Source: Phycisphaerae bacterium (lineage in GTDB: Bacteria; Planctomycetota; Phycisphaerae; JAAYCJ01). From it: DNA of 5,499 nt. Both the position numbers and the translations under genes were made by a program. This document shows positions 1 through 4,721 of the stretch, piece after piece (the stretch's first letter is position 1; each line of letters opens with the position of its first letter). The stretch covers positions 1 through 5,499 of the forward strand of contig JAAZAW010000292.1 in assembly GCA_012514125.1 (NCBI GenBank), in the 5' to 3' direction. Under the pieces are notes generated by a model. The model had not been told where the DNA came from. It ran no database searches and saw only the letters and a program-made list of their open reading frames with translations.

Positions 1-52
1 CCAAGGGGTTCATCGGCATTGAAAGATTGAGTTTTTTAAGAAGGAGCGAGTC

Positions 53-232
53 ATGCCCGCATGTGTTGACAAAGAAAAATGTACCGGTTGCGAATCCTGT
101 GTCGAAGCTTGTCCGGCTCAAGCCATCTGTATGGATGACACCGGCAAAGCCGGTGTCGATGAGAGTGTTTGCACCGAATGTGGTATTTGTGTCGATGAAT
201 GCCCGATCGAAGCCATCAATATGAAAGATTAA
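53..232 (+). CDS. 2[4Fe-4S] ferredoxin, clostridial type
   Basis: A 59-residue soluble electron carrier with two complete [4Fe-4S] binding motifs of the form CxxCxxCxxxCP. The first uses Cys10, 13, 16 and 20 followed by Pro21; the second uses Cys40, 43, 46 and 50 followed by Pro51. The two halves are related to each other (CPAQAI and CPIEAI), as expected for this internally duplicated family, and the length is normal. The ATG at 53 is supported by AAGGAG at 41-46, six bases upstream. Ferredoxins of this type pass low-potential electrons between cytoplasmic oxidoreductases in anaerobic metabolism; the partner cannot be told from the window. Two further cysteines, Cys4 and Cys26, lie outside the motifs. 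A terminator follows 33 bases after the stop, so this is the last gene of its transcript. The 52 upstream bases are too short to identify a preceding gene. The family assignment is firm. Confidence 0.95.
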   Translation: MPACVDKEKCTGCESCVEACPAQAICMDDTGKAGVDESVCTECGICVDECPIEAINMKD

Positions 233-265
233 CCGACAAATTATAACGATTTTTTTCTTTCGATG

Positions 266-293
266 AAACCCGGACTTTCAGGCCGGGTTTTTT
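266..293 (+). terminator. Rho-independent terminator of the ferredoxin gene
   Basis: An 8-bp perfect stem (AAACCCGG at 266-273 with CCGGGTTT at 283-290) has a 9-base loop and is followed by a six-T run at 288-293. The opposite strand of the same stem ends in only three Ts. It may therefore slow, but probably does not fully stop, transcription arriving from the convergent SDR gene. Confidence 0.88.
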
Positions 294-348
294 ACGCGCT
301 AAATGCGATGTTACAAGCATATATTTCAGCATAGAATCGGGCGGTTTT

Positions 349-1080
349 CTATAAGCTTCGTCCGCCGTCGATACAGATGACTTGGCCTGTGATATAACGA
401 TTGGAAATAACCGCCAGGGTCATATCCACAACTTCCTCGACCGTGCCCGCTCGTTTCAGCGGAATTCGTTCAGGGAGTTTTATTTGTTCTGCGGAAGTGG
501 CCCCTTCATGAAAATGAATCAAGCCCGGTGCGATCGCGTTTACGGTTGTCGTCGGTGCCAATTCATCCGCTAAGGCTTTGGTGAGCGAAATAAGCGCCCC
601 TTTACTGACACTGTAGGCGAAAAATATTTTTCGTGGATTGAGACCCCATATATCGGAAAAATTCACGATCGCGCCCTGACGCCGGCGGAAATTTTCTTCC
701 AGCTCTCGTGCCAGGCGGTAGGGGGCGGTGACGTGCAGGTCCATCATTTGCTGCCAGAGCTCGTCATCGGTTTGTGATAACGATTTGAAAATAAATTTCG
801 AGGCGCTATTAATCAAAATATCAACGCCGCCAAAATCATCCAGCACTGCGGTGACCATTTTTTTGATGCCTTTAGCCTGCGTCAGATCGGCGCGATATAC
901 CGAGCATCGTCGGCCCATTTTTTCAATCTGTGCCGCCAGTGCCAGGGCTTCTTCGCCTTGCGTATGATAGTGCAACGCCAGATTTACTCCCTTGCTTGCA
1001 AGGCGAATGGCCACTTCGCGGGTCAGTTTACCCGTTGCCCCGGTTACAAGCGCCGTTTTTTCTTTGAAATCAAAAGCCAT
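349..1080 (-). CDS. Short-chain dehydrogenase/reductase of the pteridine reductase (PTR1/FolM-like) type
   Basis: A 243-residue NADPH-dependent Rossmann-fold oxidoreductase of normal SDR length. The nucleotide-binding segment is TGATGKLT at 13-20, the TGxxxR/K-type loop seen in pteridine reductases rather than the classical TGxxxGxG. HYH at 37-39 resembles the HYHR/S stretch that binds the NADPH phosphate in PTR1. The LINSAS motif is at 89-94. The position normally held by catalytic Ser is Asp143, thirteen residues before Tyr156, with Lys160 in YxxxK; this Asp/Tyr/Lys set is the PTR1 arrangement. NAIAPG (181-186) and the C-terminal GQVICIDGGRSL also match that subgroup. The likely substrate is a dihydro- or oxidised pterin or folate, by inference; another carbonyl substrate is possible. 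The ATG at 1080 lies just before the conserved first strand; the upstream GAGAG is only a weak Shine-Dalgarno. The gene stands alone and converges on the ferredoxin gene. Confidence 0.85.
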   Translation of the reverse strand: MAFDFKEKTALVTGATGKLTREVAIRLASKGVNLALHYHTQGEEALALAAQIEKMGRRCSVYRADLTQAKGIKKMVTAVLDDFGGVDILINSASKFIFKSLSQTDDELWQQMMDLHVTAPYRLARELEENFRRRQGAIVNFSDIWGLNPRKIFFAYSVSKGALISLTKALADELAPTTTVNAIAPGLIHFHEGATSAEQIKLPERIPLKRAGTVEEVVDMTLAVISNRYITGQVICIDGGRSL

Positions 1081-1211
1081 GGCGTCTCTCAGTTTGTTAT
1101 TCAGGTGTCAGCTAAAGGTCAATTACCTGTTGGAATCTGGTTTCAAAAATGATTTTACAGAAAAGCCATGATCTTTTATAGGATTTTATCCAAAGGTTTT
1201 ACATGATCCGC

Positions 1212-1240
1212 TTGACGAACTCCCGGACAGTTGGTATTAT
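1212..1240 (+). promoter_or_regulatory. Sigma70-type promoter of tRNA-Val
   Basis: The -35 box TTGACG (1212-1217) and the -10 box TATTAT (1235-1240) are separated by exactly 17 bases. The -10 is preceded by TGG, an extended -10 element. Transcription would start near 1247, about 20 bases before the mature tRNA. Confidence 0.75.
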
Positions 1241-1250
1241 TTGAACGTCG

Positions 1251-1264
1251 AGTCGGAAACGACT
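1251..1264 (+). other. GAAA-tetraloop hairpin in the pre-tRNA leader
   Basis: A 5-bp stem (AGTCG at 1251-1255 with CGACT at 1260-1264) closes a GAAA loop, a stable GNRA tetraloop. It falls between the predicted transcription start and the tRNA, ending three bases before the RNase P cleavage position. It is visible by direct pairing; any role in transcription or processing is inferred. Confidence 0.5.
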
Positions 1265-1267
1265 ATT

Positions 1268-1341
1268 GGGCGTTTAGCTCAGTTGGCTAGAGCGCATCCT
1301 TGACGTGGATGAGGTCATAAGTTCGAGTCTTATAACGCCCA
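1268..1341 (+). tRNA. tRNA-Val (anticodon GAC)
   Basis: A complete cloverleaf. The 7-bp acceptor stem pairs GGGCGTT (1268-1274) with AACGCCC (1334-1340). The D stem pairs GCTC (1277-1280) with GAGC (1290-1293). The anticodon stem pairs CATCC (1295-1299) with GGATG (1307-1311) around the loop TTGACGT. The variable loop is AGGTC, and the T stem pairs ATAAG with CTTAT around TTCGAGT. The anticodon GAC at 1302-1304 reads the valine codon GUC. The discriminator base is A1341. The next bases are TAC, so the 3' CCA is not encoded and must be added by tRNA nucleotidyltransferase. It is transcribed alone, with its own promoter and terminator. Confidence 0.97.
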
Positions 1342-1347
1342 TACTGC

Positions 1348-1390
1348 AAAGCCTTGTAATTCAATGAGTTACAAGGCTTTTTTGGTTTTT
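1348..1390 (+). terminator. Rho-independent terminator of the tRNA-Val unit
   Basis: A 12-bp perfect stem (1348-1359 with 1369-1380) has a 9-base loop and is followed by a T run (1378-1383), then GG and five more Ts. It begins six bases after the tRNA 3' end. The reverse strand has only a three-T tail, so it acts mainly rightward. Confidence 0.93.
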
Positions 1391-1399
1391 ACTTGCCCC

Positions 1400-1457
1400 T
1401 AAAAATACGGTAGATCAGAAATTTTTTCCATACGTTCCGGATCGCTTTGTATTTTTA
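1400..1457. repeat. Separated 9-bp inverted repeat downstream of the HAD gene
   Basis: TAAAAATAC at 1400-1408 is the exact reverse complement of GTATTTTTA at 1449-1457, with 40 bases between. The repeat lies just past the stop of the leftward HAD phosphatase gene. It could form the 3' end structure of that transcript, but it is AT-rich with a long loop, so chance is a real alternative. Confidence 0.35.
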
Positions 1458-1464
1458 TGGTCGT

Positions 1465-2118
1465 TTAACTTCCGGTGATGACCTGAAAAAGTTCATCCGG
1501 GGTATCGACGATGACTTTCGATCCTGATTCGATCAATTCCGCTTTTTCGCGGAACCCCCAGCTTACGCCGATGGCATACATCTGGGCTCGATTCGCCGTT
1601 TCCATATCGATCGATGTATCGCCCACATAGGCGGTTTGCGCCGGTGATACACCAAGCTCTTTGGCAATATTGATTGCTCCGGTTGGATCAGGCTTTCGCG
1701 GAATATCGTCGCGGTCGCCGTAAATGAGATCAAAATGAAATTTTGGAAACAGATGTTTCATGGTCAGCAAAACGAAATCATGCGGTTTATTCGACAAAAT
1801 TGCCAGTTTGATTCCGGTATGGGCAAGTTTCTCAAGCATCTCGGTAATTCCCGGATAAGGCCGGGTTTTGTCAAAATAGTGCTCCGAATAGTGCTTGGTC
1901 ATCAGAGAAATAAGCGTTTCGAGCAACGCCTGTTTATCGGCGGGCAACGCTCTTCGGCAAAGTTCGGTTCGCCCCGCACCGACCAGATACCGATAATCCA
2001 TTACCGCGTGAGTCGGCAGCCCGAGTTGCGTCAATCCCCAATTGGTCGCATCGGCCAAATCGTCGAGTGAGTTTATCAATGTCCCGTCCAGATCAAAAAT
2101 CGCGGCTTGGTATTTCAT
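1465..2118 (-). CDS. HAD-superfamily phosphatase, phosphoglycolate phosphatase (Gph)-like
   Basis: A 217-residue cytoplasmic phosphatase with all four HAD motifs. Motif I is FDLDGT at 8-13, with nucleophile Asp9 and acid/base Asp11. Motif II is LSNK at 108-111, with Ser109. Motif III is RKPDP at 141-145, with Lys142. Motif IV is GDTSIDM at 166-172, with Asp167 and Asp171. The helical cap inserted between motifs I and II (about residues 16-85) makes it a C1-cap HAD-IA enzyme. RKPDP and GVSWGF (184-189) are typical of Gph, which hydrolyses 2-phosphoglycolate; many relatives act on other small phosphates, so the substrate is uncertain. The ATG at 2118 puts motif I at the usual distance from the N terminus, but its nearest Shine-Dalgarno-like sequence (AAGGA at 2134-2138) is 15 bases away. 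An in-frame TTG at 2142, directly after the nitroreductase stop, would add eight residues. It is the last gene of the larE cluster. Confidence 0.9.
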   Translation of the reverse strand: MKYQAAIFDLDGTLINSLDDLADATNWGLTQLGLPTHAVMDYRYLVGAGRTELCRRALPADKQALLETLISLMTKHYSEHYFDKTRPYPGITEMLEKLAHTGIKLAILSNKPHDFVLLTMKHLFPKFHFDLIYGDRDDIPRKPDPTGAINIAKELGVSPAQTAYVGDTSIDMETANRAQMYAIGVSWGFREKAELIESGSKVIVDTPDELFQVITGS

Positions 2119-2142
2119 GATGATTAAATGATGTCCTTCCAA

Positions 2143-2718
2143 TTAAAAACCTTCGTAGTGTGTAATTTTCTGCAAGGGGCGTTTCGGGACGTGCAGCCGA
2201 TTTTCATCATCGAGCCAGTATTGAATCGAATCTTTCATTTCTTCCGCGACAGGCTGTTCCGCCGGATATCCCAATGCCAGGACCCCAAATATTTGATACT
2301 CATCGGGAATTGCAAAAAGTTTTTTCACATTGTCGCGATCCACCGATGCCAGCCAGCACGAACCAATGTCTTGGCTCCAGGCGGTCAGGATCATGTTTTC
2401 CATCGCCGCACCGGCGTCCGCCGCATTGATCCAGGTTATTTCACGGTCACGAATCAACACGATCACATACGCTTTAGGACTTTGTTCCGGGCCGGGGGTT
2501 CGTCGCGGTTGAACATACGCCGCCCATTTGAGCTGTTCGAGCATCCGTTTGCAATTTTCCGGTTCCTGTACAATAACAAACTCCAATATTTGCCGATTGC
2601 CTGCCGAGGGGGCGAGTCTGCCGGCATTGACGATCTGCTCCATGATTTCTTTGTCGATGGGGCGAGAATCAAAAAGGCGTATTGTCCGTCGTGTCGTTAG
2701 GGTCTGATAGATATCCAT
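2143..2718 (-). CDS. Nitroreductase-family FMN oxidoreductase
   Basis: A 191-residue protein of the nitroreductase fold, normally a homodimer with FMN bound at the subunit interface and reduced by NAD(P)H. The N-terminal TRRTIRLF (9-16) is the family's phosphate-binding RRSxRxF segment. LAPSAGNRQ (35-43) is the second FMN-binding segment. DAGAAMENMILTAW (101-114), DIGSCWLAS (117-125) and FGVLALGYPAEQP (144-156) are the standard C-terminal half motifs. The length fits the family. The ATG at 2718 has AGGAG at 2726-2730 with a 7-base gap, which settles the start over an in-frame TTG further upstream. It lies 54 bases after larE, and its TAA abuts a possible TTG start of the HAD gene, so the three are probably co-transcribed. 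Family members reduce nitro groups, quinones, flavins or enones, or do specialised cofactor chemistry; the substrate here is unknown. Confidence 0.9.
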   Translation of the reverse strand: MDIYQTLTTRRTIRLFDSRPIDKEIMEQIVNAGRLAPSAGNRQILEFVIVQEPENCKRMLEQLKWAAYVQPRRTPGPEQSPKAYVIVLIRDREITWINAADAGAAMENMILTAWSQDIGSCWLASVDRDNVKKLFAIPDEYQIFGVLALGYPAEQPVAEEMKDSIQYWLDDENRLHVPKRPLQKITHYEGF

Positions 2719-2772
2719 CGCTGAACTCCTGTCAGTTCGAAATATCAAACGTTTGTCCTTCTGGAAGTCATA

Positions 2773-3618
2773 TCATAAACGATCTTCGGGAGCAATAAGT
2801 TTATTCAAACCGCCGGACTCATACCCTGCCAGATCGAGCGAGGTATATGTAAATCCAAGCTGCCGAAAACGCGTAAGCACCTGCTCACGTAACGCCGGAT
2901 CGAAAAATCGTTGAATTTCCTGCGGGCTTACTTCGATTCTCGCCACCACGCCATGAACTCTCACGCGAACGATTTTAAATCCAAGTTCCAGCAGCAATCC
3001 TTCCGCCTGTTCGATCTGGGCGAGCAACTCCGAGGTGATGGGTTGGCCATAGGCGATCCGTGTAGCCAGGCATGGACTCGACGGCGCATCGTAGTTGGGC
3101 AATTTCCATTGCCGAGCCAGCAGCCGAACCTCTGCCTTGGTAATATGGGCTTCTTTGAGCGGGCATCGAATTCCCAGTTCCGACATTGCTCTTGCCCCGG
3201 GGCGATAGTCAAATTGGTCGTCCGCGTTTTCTCCAGCCACCACTGCACGTAACTGATGTTCCTCCGCCAGATTCTGAAGGTCCTGGAGCAACGCTTTTTT
3301 GCAAAAGTAACATCGCTGGGCGGTATTTTTAACAAATTCCGCCACCCGGCAGGAGTGATCGGAAGTAAAAATGTGTCTGGAACCGATCAATTGAGCGATT
3401 TCCTGTGATTGTTTCTTTTCCCATGCAGGATGCAGGGGACCTTGGGCCGTAACAGCCAATGTGTTATCGCGTCCAAGAGTTTGCATCGCCAATTTCAATA
3501 AAACAGAACTATCAACTCCGCCGGAAAACGCCACCAGAACGCTTTGCAAACTCCGAAGTTCATCCGCTGCGCGGGCAACTTTTTTTTGCAACATATTTAG
3601 ATCAATAGTTTCACTCAT
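2773..3618 (-). CDS. larE: ATP-dependent sacrificial sulfur transferase LarE
   Basis: A 281-residue PP-loop ATP pyrophosphatase. The PP-loop SGGVDSS is at 32-38. RCYFCK at 102-107 supplies Cys103 and Cys106. GENADDQFDYRPGARA at 129-144 is the LarE signature. SPCLATR at 181-187 holds Cys183, matching the cysteine that LarE gives up as sulfur donor in Lactiplantibacillus plantarum. RVRVHG (218-223) and ARIEV follow near the C terminus. LarE adenylates the carboxylates of pyridinium biscarboxylic acid mononucleotide and converts them to thiocarboxylates during nickel-pincer cofactor synthesis. Some LarE proteins with three conserved cysteines carry a [4Fe-4S] cluster and reload sulfur; the three here suggest that type, by inference. 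A strong AGGAGG (3626-3631) lies 7 bases before the ATG at 3618 and 4 bases before an adjacent ATG at 3621. No larA, larB or larC is in the window, so a different thiolation target is possible. First gene of its cluster. Confidence 0.9.
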   Translation of the reverse strand: MSETIDLNMLQKKVARAADELRSLQSVLVAFSGGVDSSVLLKLAMQTLGRDNTLAVTAQGPLHPAWEKKQSQEIAQLIGSRHIFTSDHSCRVAEFVKNTAQRCYFCKKALLQDLQNLAEEHQLRAVVAGENADDQFDYRPGARAMSELGIRCPLKEAHITKAEVRLLARQWKLPNYDAPSSPCLATRIAYGQPITSELLAQIEQAEGLLLELGFKIVRVRVHGVVARIEVSPQEIQRFFDPALREQVLTRFRQLGFTYTSLDLAGYESGGLNKLIAPEDRL

Positions 3619-3645
3619 CATTGTTCCTCCTGCCAACTTGTAGAT

Positions 3646-3695
3646 TGGCTGGCGAAATATAGAAAGTAACTTCTATCTTAATTTTAGGCCAGCCA
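3646..3695. repeat. Nested inverted repeats upstream of larE
   Basis: Outer arms TGGCTGG (3646-3652) and CCAGCCA (3689-3695) enclose an imperfect palindrome at 3659-3676. In the palindrome, ATAG and AAGT pair with ACTT and CTAT around a central A, with one bulged base. It starts 28 bases upstream of the larE start codon. It could be a leader structure or an operator; both readings are inferred. Confidence 0.35.
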
Positions 3696-3710
3696 TACCC
3701 CCTGAGTAAA
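3681..3710 (-). promoter_or_regulatory. Candidate promoter of the larE cluster
   Basis: Reading leftward, TTTACT (3705-3710) and TAAAAT (3681-3686) are separated by 18 bases. That matches four and five of six positions of the sigma70 boxes. Transcription would start near 3674, inside the small palindrome at 3659-3676. In an AT-rich spacer this is only a candidate. Confidence 0.3.
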
Positions 3711-3758
3711 TAACCTTTCGATCCCAAAAGAGGTTTGTTGGGGCGATACATTTATCGT

Positions 3759-3779
3759 AAGAAAATCGCTGTAAAGCGA
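3759..3779 (-). terminator. Weak candidate terminator downstream of the methyltransferase gene
   Basis: Reading leftward, a 5-bp stem (TCGCT with AGCGA, 3766-3779) with a 4-base loop is followed by TTTTCTT. It lies 45 bases past the methyltransferase stop. A second 5-bp, 4-base-loop hairpin sits at 3744-3757. The short stem makes termination uncertain, but the position fits. Confidence 0.3.
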
Positions 3780-3823
3780 AGCTTCTCGGATACAAATTAA
3801 AAATGAACGATTAAACTCAGCAA

Positions 3824-4537
3824 TTATCCGGTAATGGCAGTTTCGATCTGCTGGTAAGCGGGCGGCAAGACCAGAGATGAGGGCTGCATTACCCGTTTGT
3901 AGTCGAGCAGTGTCGGATCGGTATTGCGGAGGAAAACGATGTCCCAGAAGTCAATATTGCGAATTTTGTATCGGAAATCGACTTCGAGTTTTGCTTCCTG
4001 AAGGAGTTCATGAAAGTTCAGGTCGCTTCGCCAGCCGACTTTGACGAAGAAGGGGCAAAAAACTTTTTCAAGCCAGGCCATTAGACGGAAACCGGACTGA
4101 AAATGATTGATAATGACAATCCGACAGCCCGGCTTTCCAACCCGTTTGATATGATTGAGCAGTCGAACCGGATCGGAAACCACTGTAACCACCAAGCTTA
4201 CTAAAATATGATCAAAGCTGTTGTCTTTGAAGGGTAAAAACATGGCATCGGCGATGGCCAGCGAGGCATTTTTAAAGTCATTTTTGACAATTCGTTCCTG
4301 TGCTTTAGCCAGCATTCCCTCGGAGATATCGATACCGGTCACATGGCAATCACGGGGATAGGTTTCCAGTGAAACTCCCGTTCCGATCCCGATGTCGAGC
4401 ACACGGTCGCCGGGTTTGATGTTCATCCGGCCGATAGCGTCACGCTGGCGGCGACGAATCATGTTGGCGGCAATCTGGTCGTAAAAGTGAGCCTGAATAT
4501 TGTAAATTTTTCGTGTTGAATGTTCTTGCATACCCAT
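3824..4537 (-). CDS. SAM-dependent methyltransferase, phosphatidylethanolamine N-methyltransferase (PmtA)-like
   Basis: A 237-residue class I methyltransferase. Motif I is VLDIGIGTG at 46-54; GIDIS at 68-72 places Asp70 at the end of the second strand, where it binds the SAM ribose; Asp97 is in the motif II region. MNIKPGDRVLD, GTGVSLETYPRD, SFDHILVSLVVTVVSDP and IVIINHF are close to the Rhodobacter-type PmtA family, which methylates phosphatidylethanolamine towards phosphatidylcholine at the inner membrane. The Trp-rich segment after INHF (about 146-171) fits membrane-surface binding. About 30 residues past the usual family end (207-237) are unexplained. The substrate is inferred; ubiquinone/menaquinone-type or other small-molecule methyltransferases remain possible. 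AAGGA (4546-4550) lies 8 bases before the ATG at 4537. An in-frame ATG at 4546 overlaps that site and is less likely. The gene stands alone, with a divergent membrane-protein gene upstream. Confidence 0.82.
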   Translation of the reverse strand: MGMQEHSTRKIYNIQAHFYDQIAANMIRRRQRDAIGRMNIKPGDRVLDIGIGTGVSLETYPRDCHVTGIDISEGMLAKAQERIVKNDFKNASLAIADAMFLPFKDNSFDHILVSLVVTVVSDPVRLLNHIKRVGKPGCRIVIINHFQSGFRLMAWLEKVFCPFFVKVGWRSDLNFHELLQEAKLEVDFRYKIRNIDFWDIVFLRNTDPTLLDYKRVMQPSSLVLPPAYQQIETAITG

Positions 4538-4571
4538 AAGCAGCATCCTTATTTAATGTTGTATTTCCCTG

Positions 4572-4600
4572 AGTTTATCGCGAAAAATAAGGAATAGCAA
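4572..4600 (-). promoter_or_regulatory. Candidate promoter of the PmtA-like gene
   Basis: Reading leftward, TTGCTA (4595-4600) and TAAACT (4572-4577) are separated by exactly 17 bases, each matching four of six consensus positions. Transcription would start near 4565, giving a leader of about 28 bases. The -35 lies inside the perfect inverted repeat at 4593-4613, as expected if that repeat is an operator. Confidence 0.38.
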
Positions 4601-4613
4601 GGGACTTGCTATT
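4593..4613. repeat. Perfect 9-bp inverted repeat, operator-like
   Basis: AATAGCAAG (4593-4601) and CTTGCTATT (4605-4613) are exact reverse complements separated by GGA. No T run follows on either strand close enough for a terminator. It lies between two divergent genes and covers the candidate -35 of the leftward one, so a dimeric repressor site is the best reading. No regulator gene is adjacent. Confidence 0.6.
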
Positions 4614-4721
4614 GAAAATTTTATTGCAAAAACATCGATTAAACCCTTTTTTCGGCAAGTAATGGAACGTCTTTTATTTATATGGAAAAGTTAAGGAATT
4701 AGTTTTACAATTCGAGCGACG

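Noticed and set aside
1..52. Possible end of an upstream gene before the ferredoxin
   Set aside because: A stop at 28-30 closes one frame after nine codons, but that is too short to tell coding from non-coding.
27..224. Open frame overlapping the ferredoxin gene in another phase
   Set aside because: The overlapping frame at 53-232 has two full CxxCxxCxxxCP motifs and a good Shine-Dalgarno; this one has no recognisable motif.
1081..1200. Candidate leftward promoter for the SDR gene (TTGACC, 17 bases, TAACAA)
   Set aside because: The -10 matches only three of six positions, and the implied leader of about six bases would exclude the weak Shine-Dalgarno; not strong enough to list.
1268..1390. 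tRNA gene as an integration (att) site for a mobile element
   Set aside because: No integrase, no repeated tRNA 3' end and no foreign-looking cargo are visible; the tRNA is followed directly by its own terminator.
1735..2070. Rightward open frame inside the HAD gene
   Set aside because: Antisense to a gene with all four HAD motifs; no initiation signal or domain seen.
2128..2700. Long rightward open frame of about 190 codons
   Set aside because: It is antisense to the nitroreductase gene, which carries clear family motifs and a good ribosome binding site; the opposite frame has no such features.
2911..3335. Open frames on both strands inside larE
   Set aside because: They are alternative-phase readings of larE, whose frame holds the PP-loop and LarE signatures throughout.
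4621..4721. Promoter for the rightward membrane-protein pair
   Set aside because: Several AT-rich -10-like strings exist (for example TATATG at 4679), but none has a credible -35 at 16-18 bases.
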